A stretch of DNA of 64,000 nucleotides from Sthenelais limicola (GCA_942159475.1 OW804096.1:112256194-112320193); one strand, 5' to 3'; positions 34,101-45,517 are shown, counted from the first letter of the stretch. Translations and numbers: made by a program. The notes: generated by a model from the sequence alone, not told the origin.

Positions 34101-37100
34101 GTAATATCTCAGTTAGCAGGAGTCCCTAGTATCAAGCGAAGGCCCGATCCCCTTGTGAAGCTGGTGTACAGAGGAGGATATCTTCAGTTACAACTGCCCC
34201 AGTAGATATTCCCTTTGCTGCCACTGGTGTTGTGATGGATGCAGCCAGCAGCAATGATGATGATGTCCGCCAAGGCATGAAGGAGATCATGTTATTCCCA
34301 AGTCTGTCATGTATTCAGGCTGGCTTGCACTGCCGCACCAGTCAGGAGGCCTCCACTTCGCCCATATGCCTTGGCCTTATTAGCATTAAAATGCTTGGCA
34401 GACCAGATGACTTGACCCGACTCTAGAGTTGAAGCCTCTACCATGAAATAAACCATAACATGAAATCAATATTAGCAGGTGAGCTTTATTATTAAAGTTT
34501 GACTTTAGTCTGTGTAGGGTGGGTTCCTGGTCCTGTCCTGGTTGACCACACTTCCCGACCCCAGTCGTAGCCAGGTTTTCTGTGTCCACTGACTTAGGAG
34601 AAGTCTCGCAAGACACAGCCAAAGGTGTGCTATATCATACTACGGAATCGGGATGTAATAACCACATTATGATTAATGACCTAAATTAACTATTAACTAT
34701 AATTACTCTAATTACCCTTATGAAATTAATTAATCGCAGTATTAGGCCAGTCTACTAAAGAGGATCAGGTAACAGCAGAGTTTGTCCTTTTCCTGGGCCC
34801 AGTTATCTGAGAACCAGGGAACCTGGGTATCCGCATGACATCTTTGATTGATGTCTATTGGTTCCACATCCACCTCCAGGGTGGAGTTGGTTGGTCAACC
34901 AGGATTAGGCACCACCCGATGGGGCACTTGTCATTGCCAATGGGGTACAAAACCAGAGGTGTTACCACCACTCATCTGCCTTGTGCCAGACACCGCTCGT
35001 GAACCAAGCCACGCCATGGCAGTGCCACAAAACTAGGTCAAACAGACGCCACCTGGGAGCCATAAACCAACATGATTCTCCACAGCTGGTGGTCCAGAGT
35101 CAGATACAGGCACATGGCACAAAGCAATCGACCCAACTAATCAATGATCTGACCCACATAGTGATTTACCCAAACTTCTACACATATGAACGAATTCCTT
35201 TACCCAATATCTGATACAATATACTTCTTACAGTAATATCCTTTTTAACTGAACAGCTCTGGAAAGCCCCTAGCAATTGGAATGGATAAGTAATGAAGCA
35301 CATAGAATGAAAAGCTTTGAAAGCTATGTTTGCATACTGACTCCCCAGATACATTATGACTCCTTTCTGCTTGACTGACTGACCCCTGGGCCAAATTCTT
35401 CTTGGTGAGATTGGTTCAGTGGAAAATTCCTTGAGATATGACACCACTGGTGGTACCTTTTCTCAAGAAGACACAGGTATTGTCTATATAATAGAATATA
35501 CATGGAAAAATCCACAATGTGTTTGTTTCTCACCAAAATTATATTGCACAATGTACAGGCGAAGCCATTCCAAATTATAATAGTTGAATATGCACTCGGC
35601 CTCAAGCATCTTACTGCAGGTCAATAATTAAGGCTGTTGTCAGTCCTGTCAAGGTACTGTCCATTTTTTCCCTCCCTTTTTTCACATTTAATATTTCCCA
35701 CATTATTATGTCATATTGTATATTTTGAGTTTCCTCCTAAAGCTCAGGTTATTTGGAATGGGCCATCCCATTAAGCAACATTATTTTATTTGTTTGAAGC
35801 TTTTGGTGAGTAATATCTACAAACCCAATCACCCACTTTAAATGACCAGGAGCCTGCGTTCAAATCAAATGGGTACCGCACTTGTCTTAAAAGTTCACCT
35901 CACATACTCAAGAGATTTGCATAACTTTTTATCCTCAATGAAACCAGAACTGGAGGAGAAGTCCAGACCATCACCAGGTACACCATGAATTAGATCAACT
36001 GGGGTGTATGACTCAGCACTGAAAGTCTACAGAGTACAACCCATTCTTGCGGTATTGTTATCGTATTATAGGCACTGGCGATGCACGGGATGTATGAATC
36101 CCAGTCATCCATGCCATAATCTGTGTAACACAAGAGCTGTTCTTCTAACCATGATTAAACATTCCACTCACCCATTAGCCTGCGACCTGTATGGGAGCGT
36201 AGTCTGCTTTATCATGTGATAGAGGTTACATAGTTCTTTGAAAAACAGTCCATTAAACTCTGGCCCTCCGTCCATTTGGATCGTGTTTGGTGCTCCAAAT
36301 CGCAAAATAGGATTGCAATAGGACTGCCTCCTTGGCCGTGCTGCTCACATCCATATCTAGAATGAACTGTGGGTAAACCTAGACCAGCATAGACAGCAGA
36401 GTTTTTTTAGTAGCCCTGAAATCCTTATGTGACTCCTCTGTCCAGGAGAGCTTATACCGCATCACTTTTTGCCCAGCCATAGCAGTGTCCTGCATCAGCT
36501 TTACAAGCTTGTTAAAGCTAGAAATGAACTGTCGGTAGTAAGCCACAAAACCTAGGAAAGTTTGAATAGCCCACACTTCAACTGCCTGTGTTTTATCTGG
36601 ATCAGCCTGTATCCCCTCCTTAGATATGATCCGACCCAGATACTGCAACTCCTAACGGATGAGCCTACACTTTTTCAGCTTCAGTTTAAGATTATATTCC
36701 AATAACTGATCGAACACGTTCCCTGTGTTTGTGATAGTCTCCTGGAGGTCCTTACCAAAAATGATCATTATCCAAATAGACCACACAGATCTTATTGTTC
36801 AGCCTGCGTAAGACCTTTGTCATCATTCTCTGAAACATGGCCAGGGTGTTACAAAGACCAAATGGCATAACCTTAAACTGGTACTGACCAGTAGAGGTTG
36901 TAAAAGCTGTCTTTACCTTACTATCAAGATCCATGGCGATTTGCCAATAGCCACTCTCCAAATCAAGGTTACAGAACCAATCCCACCCCCTAGCCCCCTC
37001 AAGACACAACTGTGGCACAACTATTGATAGCCCCATAGGGTTCATGATGGGAAGATTGTGGCACTGAGCAGATATATATATGTATATAGATATATATATG

Positions 37101-40100
37101 TATATATATATATATATATATGCATCGGAACCCTCCATGAATCCATTCAACACTAACCCAACATTCGCACCTGTGTCATAAAAAAATTATCCTCCCATCA
37201 CACCCACAGTAACTGGAACATACCATCTATCCACAATTGCTACCCCATCAATTGGAATTACAGCTTCTGGATCGGCAGACTCAGACTCAGACATTAGGCT
37301 TTCAACCCACAGTAGAGCTTACTGCAAGCAACACCATGTCACCCTCAGGCTTGGCCGTGTTAGCGTATATGCCCTGATTGCAAGGTACAATACTTGGCAG
37401 AACCTTTAGCTCCGCTGTGAACCTCCTTCTGCATAGTTTGGAAGGCGGCAAAATCCTCGGTTAGTGAATCTGTGTCCAATTCGGGATCAGACTGTGCTCT
37501 TGTAGGTTGTTCTGTGTCAGAGACCTCATCCGCAGACAAATCTGAATCTGTTTTCGCCTCTACAGCCGTGAACAGGGCCTTACCTTAATTCCTTCTTATG
37601 ACCATAGAATTTATAGCCACTGGTTTTGAAACCGGCTGAGGGAGCACAATACTTGGCCCAGCACAAGTTTGTGGCCAAGTCTACACAATGTTACATAGAC
37701 CTTGGGCCTTGGTTCTGCCCATGTACTGGTCCTCCAGCTTGGCACAGAAGATATGGATGGATTCATTCTTCATGTGCTCTAGGTACTCACCCTTGTATGT
37801 CTTCTTGCAAAAACTAACCAAAGCTTCCCCATAGTGCTGGAGTGACCCTCCAGGCTGCTGTTTGCAGCCACGGAACTCCTCAATGTGTTCCTCCTTTGAC
37901 TTTGTATCAAGGATGATGCAAAACCTTGTCATGATGTCATTTAGATTCAACAACCCAGAAAGCCCCAACAATTGGTTGACATCGTGTGAAGTAGCCAGTA
38001 TGAGTTCCCTCATAAGCATGTCTTTGCTCCAGCCAAATAGCTGTGCATAATTAATTGCATCCACTAAATACTCTTCCCAATGCTCGCTCTTACAGAAGGT
38101 TTGAGAGACTTTGGCATGTCACTGCAACCAACCTGCTGTAACTGTATAAATAATTTGTGCAGATTTGTCAGCGCCGTAAACGACTTTCGCATCCATTTCC
38201 GGCATCATTGACCTCTGTAACATCCTAGTAGACCATAGTGGCTCAGGCAAGCCCCGAAACCTTTTTCCACTGCACATACAGATATTGACGTGTTCAACCA
38301 GCAGGATTGTTGTGTTTCCAAGGGACATGTTAAGCATATTGCCCTTCACCCCCGGGATAGACTCCACCTGGAAATCGACTTGATGGCCCTTGATACCTTT
38401 CAAAGTCACAGCATGTTGGTTGTTCCGTGACTGCGTCCATATGGACGATGTGTCACTACCAGGAGATCCATGGTTAGACACTATTTGTGAGTAACGCAAC
38501 CGGCTAGTCTGCATCCATGCTGTGACAGAGAGACTTGGGGCACAAGCCATCCTTGGCAAATCCTCTATCCAATTTATGCCAGTTCGGTATGGTGACCTAA
38601 GTACAGAGATCCCATGGTTCATGGAGGTGGTCCACAACCAAATTTATATCTGTATTGTCCAGAAGCTGAAAAGTTGTGTTCCTGCTGGAACTGAGTGTTG
38701 TTTCCAGCTCTAGTAAAAATTACCTTTGCTGCCGCTGGTATTGTGATGGATGTTGCCAACAGCAATGATGATGATGGGCAGACCCACTACAGATGTAATA
38801 TAAGCAAGCATGCATGCATGAACTTATCACATAATTATAATATATATAACATATGGGGGAAGTTTTTATATGATTGGTTGTAATTCTTAAATTCATTCTG
38901 TGTTGCCTATAATACATAATATATGTCGCCACTGGGTGGTCTCAATTAGCAGTATTCTCACTTAAGACAAGTTCATTCTATGCTGCACCACTGACTGGTT
39001 TACGTTTTTTATTATTAAATGAATGGCGACAGATATATGTAATCACCTGGATATGAAGTTGGTGTTGGCTTATCTGATGGAGTTGGTGCGTCTGATGGTG
39101 TTGGCTTATCTGATGGAGTTGGTGCGTCTGATGGTGTTGGCCTATCTGATGGAGTTGGTGCGTCTGATGGTGTTGGCCTATCTGATGGAGTTGGTGCGTC
39201 TGATGGTGTTGGCCTATCTGATGGAATTGGTGTGCCTGATGGTGTTGGCCTATCTGATGGAATTGGCGTGTCTGATGGTGTTGGCCTATCTGATGGAATT
39301 GGCGTGTCTGATGGTGTTGGCCTATCTGACGGAATTGGCGTGTCTGGTGGTGTTGAGGTTTCTGTTGGCGTTGGTGTTGCCATGGTTGTTGTTGTTTCTT
39401 TATCCACTTTCATCGCATAAGAGAAATTGAGATTGTTTACAGTTACATCCATATGATATATGCATTATGTTTGTTGGTATTATTTTTCATGCACCCTGCA
39501 GACTGTTTATTTTGAACAGCTAGCTGTATTTCCACTAACTCATGGGGTAGTATACTAACAAAGCAGTAATTAGATTCACACTCAAATATTGGTATGTCAT
39601 GTATTGGGTCCAATACCAGAACCTGTACATGAATACAAGTGATAGGTAATTTGACCTATTCCACATAAATGTTTGTGGTCCAAATCTATGTGTATGGAAT
39701 AGAAAGCTAATCCCAACAGAAAAGGAACAGTCATATGCATACCCCATTTAATGGCTTATAATTGTAATAAGGTAGTGTATGTTCCCAACATCTGAGCAGC
39801 AGATAAAGTGTTATACCACTAAGATTAGATGGCTGAGAAACCTGGGAGCCTCGCTCACCAGCTCTATAGATCTACACCATGATATGACAAAAGGTGTTGT
39901 ATGGTAAGTTGTATACAGTGTGTGTGTATTTAATATCTATACTTACAAGTGCAGACTTGGAGGTTCCCTGACCATTTGTTATTGCCTAGACATTCTGTAT
40001 ACTTGGCTGGTCCAAGTCCCTGTACCGTTATACAGCTGTAGCAAAACATAAGTATAAACAAATACCATATATATATACGCTAATGTAACAAGAACCAACT

Positions 40101-43100
40101 AAATCAAAATAAACCATTCAAATGGAAGTAAATATATATGCCAGTCCAATATAATATAGGCATATAAATTTCCCCTTCATATTAGCTTACTAGAAATTAT
40201 TTGGTATACAAGACTATGTATGCAGAATATTCCTTCAACATGATGTATACAGTATATAGATAGATATGTAGATCTATATAGATAGGTAAACCTGAAGGTC
40301 AGGACAAGGCCCCTCCTCATGAACGTTGTGCCTGGGTGTATGATGTACTGTGCGTTTTCAATAAGTGGCGCATCACATGTCATCTCTGGAACAATGGAAA
40401 ACTAATTACCAGTTATCAACATTCACATCATGTGTTGAATATAAATTCCTAGAAAGACCTAATTACCACAGCTAAAATACTTATTAGGTTTACCTAACAA
40501 TTAATACAAGACAAATACCCCCAGCTTGAAACCAAGAACAGTAACGTCTATATATATAAAAAAAATGCTGGCTCAAGAATGGACCTAATTACCGACTCAT
40601 TCGAAATATAAATATCATTGGTAGCGCAACAACGTACATCCTACTTCGAAAATAACCATTATAACAAACGTCTTGCAATATACATATTCAGCATTACCAA
40701 AATTACTAATAAAGTAGTTAATATACTCCTTAAAACAGCAAAACAGCAATAGAATGATAAGATATATATTGCAACTGATTCTTGTTCTCTTTCGTTTTTC
40801 CTTACAATCTTTGGATCATTATTCAAACTGTACCTACCTGCTGGAGGCCGAGAAGTGGGTATTATCTCACTTGGGTCTGGAATACACGGAGTAACATAAA
40901 TGGGTGATTATCAGCGATGTCAGTGATATAAAACGGATTTCCGGGAAATTAATCGACATACTTATTTGAATATATTCAGAATGCTGTTCATGGCAATTCA
41001 TTCTAATGTCATAAAATATTAACATCCAAAACCTCTTGTTATTCTTTCTCATCTTATAAAAATCATGGTCTACGATGGTCGTTAAAAAATATGAATGTAT
41101 CTCACAGCAAAAGGGAATTCCATCCCATCCTTCTGCATCTTGTTGACATGTGATTTCTGGTTCTCCGTCCATTTCATATCCAGGCTTACAGGTCAAAATT
41201 ATTGACTCGCCATCATCATATTCCGCTTTCAAACTATCCATTTGATCACAATCTGGGCAATACGGTTTGACGCACTTAAATGGTTCCTCCTGTTGCACTA
41301 GATAAATGGAGAAAATAACAGGTTATATAATGTGTAATAAGATATACGCATTGTTCAGAAGCAAAGGCTAGAAAAATAAGGGATTTATGATCCAGCATGT
41401 ATAGACCTTAACGCAAAGCAGTTGAGTTACATAACTCAAATAATGTGTAATTGTAAAATTTAAACCTGTTCCTAAGTACAACCCATAAGTGAACCTGTGC
41501 ATAACTGGGGAGCAGCTTTGTATCATTACTGTAATTGGTGTTCAGTCAACAATGACTTATCAAGGCTGGAAGAGAGGGAGATCGTTATCTATTGCCCAGC
41601 ATGCGCCGGTCACCAAATTGTCGCAACGACATTGTGGGACAGCGTGCGGTGAGTTGGCGCGCTCTAGGTTTGACCCAGATATAAGTATGATGGCTGCCGT
41701 GGTTGGTGAAATGTACCAAACCTCGGAGCCTCTGTTTACTTTTATCTGTTGGCATTTGCTAGGCTTGGCTGTAGGCATAAGGTATATCTAGCGATTTGGG
41801 AGGAATTTATAATTAATAGTTATGGAAAAGGCCTTATTGGGAGGAAGTGTTCGTATTTTTACGCAATAAAAAGGTGGGACATGATCATGCACTAGATATT
41901 TCCGGAGGTAATCATATCCCTCATCAGGGAAGATAATATTTTCCCGACCTAATAATCACGGGTTTGTACCCTGGAACATATTTACAAGAGAAATAGCAAA
42001 AATGAGTCAGAAACAGCTCGAAAGGCTGTTTAACAAGCAATTTAAAAGTTAAAAATGTACAAAATACACAAATCGACCAGGAAAAGTTCACCCCAGCTGA
42101 GTACGCCAGTTAAGGTGACCCAGGAGGAAGTAACTGCACAGAAGTAGACAAGATTTGAGAATATTTAAAGTTAGAGATAAGGTAAAATAAGGTAAAATAT
42201 CCTTTTTAAAGAAGTTAAATGCTACCGAGCAGTACACAAACTGGGTTTAAAGCCGAAAGGTAGACATTTGCAAAACATGTTAATACAGAAGGAGTAGGCC
42301 GATCAGGCAGCAGCAGTCGGTTGGGCGTTTTTATGTTGTTCCCGTCCCTCCAGACGTGTAGACGTATAGTATAGCTCGATGGTGAATTAAGTTCTTAAGG
42401 TAAAATGTTCTTGGAAATATCCAATATATATTATATTAAAAAAGTCTCTGACGAAAATTCTATGTACGAAGGCATATGTTACAATAGGTCATAACACTGG
42501 AGTGACTGCAATGGTTTCGGATGCTATTTTATAGGGTAAGGATTTTCCAGTCGATATCATCGAATTCTTCATCACACTGAGGAACAATCTAGGATATTAA
42601 CGTTTTCGCCTCCTATGTTTATGAAAACTTGTCTCTCATTAGGAAGGTCAACATTATTTTTCATGACTCTAAGCCACTCTTTTAGGATTGCTCTTGCCAG
42701 CTCCAACTTCTCTACAAATATTGTACCTGTGTCATAATTCACTTTAATTTCGTTGGTTGTCATAAATTTATCCTGTTCGTATACAGGTGCATTTAGGCGA
42801 TATATGACTAATGCTGAAAGAATGGTTTGTTTTTATTTATTTTTATTTGAAAAAGTTTTAATTTCTTTTGAACAGGTGCATCTACTGGTTTTCCCCATTT
42901 TCAGTAGCCTGATATCCATAACATGATACACCCATGTTCATTATTATGAAAAGACATAATATTTATGTAATCGCTAATTTTGAACTATACTAGGCATGGA
43001 ACACATTGTTTGGAATATATGTGCCGCTGTTACGACATATATTAGCTTCAATAACTCAACTTTTCAAATTGATTATAGTTTATTTTCTATATATTTATAC

Positions 43101-44121
43101 TTTTGTAGTGATCTTCATTGTATCTTGATTGTATAAGTATCAATATTTGGATCTCCAAATGAAAAATGGAATACCAGATCAGAAAGTGTGAAGCAGCTGC
43201 TATTCTGTCCTCACACCAGTCTCCATCAGGTTATATTATAAATATCCCTCATATTCACCATATGCCATCTGCAGATCAAATTTAACAGAATTCTTAATTT
43301 TTCATTCTAAAAAATATTTCATGAACTTTGATGTATTGAGTTATGTTGTCATGGCAAAATTAGAATATGCCCTTCTTAGTTCCTATTTCTGCCACCATTT
43401 GCGTGCAATCTTTAGGAGTCCACTACTAATTTAAGGTACAAGTAGTGATCCCTGGGGGTAGGTATGGTTAAAATGACGTAGAACCCAGGTAACAAACTGT
43501 TGCTAGGCAAATACACACGTTGAAGTGATGTTGCTAAGCAACCAGTTGCCCTAGTAACAAGTAAATTACAGCAACAAAATCTTGCGGTCCATTTTAGTGA
43601 GGGTATGGTTGAAATCGAGCTAGGGTCCACTTAAGACATGTTGCTAGGCAAATAAACAATTGGAATATGGCTGTTGCTAAGTAACCAGTTGCCCTAGCAA
43701 CAAACCAATGAGATGGCTAGATTCCTTGGGTTCAATATAGGGCGGGGGGGGGGGGGGTAGGTATGGTTAAAACCGTTCTGGCAGTGATATTCTTGCAGTG
43801 GGAGACAGGATTCCATTATAAAAGAGAGCCATTTTGGAATGGCCCTATGTTCTAAAATATTCTTATGGTCGGTATGTACCACTGTGAGAAGTTTCATGCT
43901 TTAATCATTAAACCCAAAATTTCTTCCCTAATCTGCTCTACTGCCAATGGCATCGTGCTTACGGTGATGAATCTCGTCCAATAAATTGTTGAAAAGGTAA
44001 ATTTGTAAGTCAATGAAAGGAACAAGTTACCCTGTCTGAAACCAAGTTCAACTGGATTGACATCAGCAGCCTGCGTTTCTGTAAGTGCCCAAAGGCACAG
44101 AACCATCACCAAACCCGTCAT
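26407..44121 (-). CDS. Complement factor B-like secreted protein: six CCP, PTS stalk, vWA; no protease domain
   Basis: Sixteen coding exons with GT-AG borders and consistent phase: 44121-44031, 41297-41106, 40876-40838, 40385-40292, 40035-39947, 39406-39047, 33244-33148, 33007-32892, 31164-30982, 29382-29200, 28465-28292, 28184-28117, 27753-27637, 27408-27303, 26884-26801, 26612-26407. They total 2,199 nt (732 residues plus stop). Order: signal peptide (MTGLVMVLCLWALTETQA), CCP1, a 13-residue linker, CCP2, Pro/Ser/Thr stalk, CCP3-CCP6, linker, vWA. The vWA has a full MIDAS: DVSGSVS, Thr in GGKTS, Asp in TNGD. Factor B and C2 use this vWA to bind C3b/C3 via a metal ion. Unlike them, translation ends at IADNL-TAA, just after the vWA, with a polyadenylation signal about 240 nt on, so no serine protease is encoded. 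It may be a binding or decoy paralogue. A downstream alternative exon is not excluded. Confidence 0.85.
28292..28465 (-). CDS. Factor B-like gene: CCP6 exon
   Basis: 58 codons, phase 1-1: SSCPDPGHPDGGYHSD, ISVFCNHDFIMLGSASLTC, EDGTWSDNLPKC. The CPDPG start resembles the last CCP module before the vWA in factor B proteins. Confidence 0.88.
28670..28745 (-). repeat. Dispersed repeat with a GTTTCC..GGAAAC core, copy A
   Basis: CCGTTTCCAAGGAAAACGTA beside TTAATTAA and TTCAGTTACATTTAA matches copies at 32688-32745, 45518-45560 and 60574-60650. Confidence 0.5.
29200..29382 (-). CDS. Factor B-like gene: CCP5 exon
   Basis: 61 codons, phase 1-1: TRCMQLRWMDNGRLVG, VVTAVCNEGLKLSGSERRTC, ATGSWSGSPATC. 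Acceptor CATATTCAG, donor G|GTAAGT. Confidence 0.87.
29430..30980. other. Intron between CCP4 and CCP5: no gene seen
   Basis: AT-rich intron DNA. A plus-strand frame at 29702-29947 (LRSLVSKSCSRKERVRC...) looks somewhat protein-like but has no motif I recognise. Confidence 0.4.
30982..31164 (-). CDS. Factor B-like gene: CCP4 exon
   Basis: 61 codons, phase 1-1: YSCDKPLVPPGVEV, HGDTISFSCNQKHLELLG, EATCDMEITGWNRRFPVC. All four cysteines and the Trp are present. Confidence 0.87.
32212..32270. repeat. Tandem T-run/GACCCAC repeat
   Basis: About four units of a poly-T stretch followed by (C/G)(T/A)CCCAC, in the intron between CCP3 and CCP4. Confidence 0.7.
32688..32745 (+). repeat. Dispersed repeat with a GTTTCC..GGAAAC core, copy B
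   Basis: AAACGTTTCCCTTGGTAACG, then TTAGCTACATTAAGTTCACA. Shares order and sequence with the copies at 45518 and 60574. Confidence 0.6.
32892..33244 (-). CDS. Factor B-like gene: CCP3, split over two exons
   Basis: Exons 33244-33148 and 33007-32892 encode VCDEPRFPDNADVF, VITIRCREGYTTI, STIICGGQGNWRKEMPRC. The internal intron is phase 2 at the same domain position as in CCP2, suggesting the two modules arose by duplication. Confidence 0.85.
36379..37153 (-). pseudogene. Ty3/gypsy reverse transcriptase, broken
   Basis: CNLDLESGYWQIAMD, KTAFTTSTGQYQFKVMPFGL and MTKVLRRLNNKICVVYLDN are RT motifs of the Ty3/gypsy group; the catalytic YLDD reads YLDN here and a frameshift follows. The thumb/connection block LGRIISKEGIQADPDKTQAV..FLGFVAYYRQF is at 36648-36379, after an in-frame stop. 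The 5' half of the RT and the protease are replaced by a TA-rich microsatellite at 37070-37125. Confidence 0.85.
37070..37125. repeat. (TA)n/TATATG microsatellite
   Basis: Imperfect TATATATG/TATATA units inside the Ty3/gypsy RT region. The ORF reading IYIYIYI here is this repeat. Confidence 0.9.
37681..38637 (-). pseudogene. Ty3/gypsy gag remnant
   Basis: Two offset frames. 38064-37681 (DAINYAQLFGWSKDMLMREL, then LQHYGEALVSFCKKTY) has the helical, cysteine-poor composition and the LxxYxxxLxxLxxKTY-like pattern of gypsy capsid. 38637-38119 lies upstream in another frame and could be the N-terminal gag part. No zinc knuckle seen. Confidence 0.6.
39047..39406 (-). CDS. Factor B-like gene: Pro/Ser/Thr repeat stalk exon (coding minisatellite)
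   Basis: A 360-nt, phase 1-1 exon. After DKETTTTMATPTPTETS come eight units of 12 residues (36 bp), of the types SDTPIPSDRPTP and SDAPTPSDRPTP/SDKPTP, then TSYP. It has no Cys or aromatic core, so it should be extended and a target for O-glycosylation. Such a stalk is not part of the usual factor B/C2 layout. The two unit types are grouped (first four TPIP, last four APTP), as expected from unequal exchange. Long frames on the plus strand here are mirror artefacts. Confidence 0.85.
39947..40385 (-). CDS. Factor B-like gene: CCP2, split over two exons
   Basis: Exons 40385-40292 and 40035-39947 together encode 61 residues: EMTCDAPLIENAQY, LVLTFSC, YTECLGNNKWSGNLQVC. The internal intron is phase 2, placed just before the second Cys; the outer borders are phase 1. 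Confidence 0.85.
40838..40876 (-). CDS. Factor B-like gene: 39-nt linker micro-exon
   Basis: Flanked by TATTCCAG and GTAGGTAC; phase 1-1. It encodes PSEIIPTSRPPA between CCP1 and CCP2. Being symmetric and short, it could be skipped without frame change. Confidence 0.7.
41106..41297 (-). CDS. Factor B-like gene: CCP1 exon
   Basis: 64 codons, phase 1-1. Cysteines are in CCP spacing with one extra pair near the start (CVKPYCPDC), then LTCKPGYEMDGEPEITC and GWDGIPFC. The mid-domain GYE and final Trp-to-Cys spacing are typical of sushi modules. Confidence 0.85.
42572..42763 (-). other. Unassigned 63-codon ORF in the first coding intron
   Basis: MTTNEIKVNYDTGTIFVEKL...LARAILKEWLRVMKNNVDL...CSSV-stop has balanced amphipathic composition and looks coding-like, but I do not recognise it. 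It is not in phase-compatible splice context with the factor B-like exons. It may be a transposon scrap. Confidence 0.2.
43490..43710. repeat. Duplicated block with six X-box-like motifs
   Basis: Two diverged copies of a unit of roughly 125 bp each carry GTTGCTAGGCAAA, GTTGCTAAG(C/T)AAC and GTTGCCCTAG(T/C)AAC. A third start (GGTAGGTATGGTTAAAA) follows at 43756. GTTGCTAAGCAAC is a perfect palindromic RFX X-box. It lies in the intron next to the signal-peptide exon. Confidence 0.7.
44031..44121 (-). CDS. Factor B-like gene: signal-peptide exon
   Basis: The acceptor TTTTAG directly precedes the ATG. The exon encodes MTGLVMVLCLWALTETQA, a hydrophobic secretion signal with a likely cleavage after TQA, then ADVNPVELGFRQ. 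It leaves in phase 1 at GG|GTAACT, matching the phase of CCP1. Confidence 0.82.
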
Positions 44122-44639
44122 CTAAAAGCAAGTAATAATACTGACATTAATAACATAAACTTATCCATAACAAAATGCTTACATTTCAGAGTTGGAAATC
44201 GAAAAAAGATTTGAGGGTTGCAGGGTATATTTTCTGAAAATATATATTCTCCTCTCCGAAATCCTAAAGAATTGACACTTTGGCTCAAATATATTCAGAA
44301 ATCTAGAGCCCAAAATAATTATGAGGAAAGGTCATTTTGGCAATTTTTGCGTAGGAATAGCATAGCATAAATTATGTCACATTCGTTACAGATGTACTTC
44401 TCACAAATAAACAATCGTGTAACAATATAAACATAATGTTAATTGATATGACAGGCAAAATAATCCAGGTAGAATTAGTTTTTATACTTATTTTGTCAAG
44501 GCTTTCAAAGACCTACAAATCCAAATAATTCCATATTCAATAATAAACCCTAAAGGGCCGTTGCTTATCGTGACATGCTTGAAAATTTATACTTCGGTAC
44601 CGCCGGGCCTTCAAGCCACTACCAGGACTATGATAATAC

Positions 44640-45130
44640 AAGGAGGGTCATTTTATATAATCATAAAAATTAAAATAATCTAACTAATTGATTAAAATTA
44701 ATCAACTAATCAACCTTAAATCTCAACAGGCCCATACCCCTTCATTCCAAGGGAAATTATACCTTCTTGCAAATCCATGTCCAGCCTATGCTACAGCATT
44801 GCATCATCCACTGCCTTACGCCCCAGGATTAACCGATCTATTTGAAACCTTTATAATCAACCATATTACTTCAGGCTCAAATACTTTACAACCCCTTCAA
44901 ATGAAGGGAAAGATTAAACTAATCTAACCAAGACATAGCATTCCAGGTCCAAACTCCACATATCCCTTCCTTCCAAGGGAAACTAAAAACTTAAACTAAT
45001 CAGCCTTAAATCTCTACTGGCCCAAACCCCATATATCCCTTTATTCCATGGGAAATTAAAACTGAAATTAACCTAGTTTCAACACACCTTCCCTTCACAT
45101 GATCAGCCTACATTAATCCCAATCCCTCAT
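44640..45130. repeat. Degenerate tandem repeat, about 3-4 units
   Basis: Units share TTAAATCTC.AC.GGCCC, then CCCTT.ATTCCA.GGGAAATTA. Located in intron 1 of the factor B-like gene. CT-rich simple sequence (45130-45230) follows. Confidence 0.55.
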
Positions 45131-45517
45131 TCCTTTTTCCCTCATTCCCCTCCCCCACTCACCCCCTCCTCCCCCTCTTCTCTTTTCTCTCTCTCTCTCA
45201 CCACTCTCTCTCTCTTCTCTCGCCTATCCCCTCTAAATACTCTTTACTTGTGGACAAGTTCTCACAAATCGTCATCTGTACAATATGGATGATACTGAGG
45301 GGTTACATTAGACCACGCCATAATACACAACATAGCCAGTGAATCGATATACAAAAATACACTTGTGATTCAGCCAATTATCATACTGTAATCTAAGTTT
45401 AAGTTTTCAAGTTCTAAATTCAAGGTTTTTTTAGGTGAATATTTAACATCTTCAGTCAGAGCATGACTACATCACAGTAACTATAACTTGACATTGGACA
45501 CAAGTAACTGCCGATGA

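Larger units (their letters stand above)
34200..38790 (-). mobile_element. Decayed Ty3/gypsy retrotransposon in a factor B-like intron
   Basis: Reading on the minus strand, gag remains at 38637-37681, RT at 37153-36379, then a RNase H start (PQFILDMDVSSTAKEAVL) near 36370 and integrase-like scraps to about 35900. Frameshifts, stops and deletions separate all parts. Similar sequences near 34207-34255 and 38711-38770 (both with TTTGCTGCC.CTGGT.TTGTG and AGCAATGATGATGATG) may be remnants of paired LTRs. Another block near 38930-39005 recurs around 31540-31620. It lies wholly in the 5.8-kb intron between the stalk exon and CCP3. Confidence 0.8.

Noticed and set aside
39023..39430. 135-codon plus-strand ORF of LMVLAYLMELV repeats resembling a membrane protein
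   Set aside because: It is the antisense of the Pro/Ser/Thr stalk exon, which has matching splice sites and phase on the minus strand.
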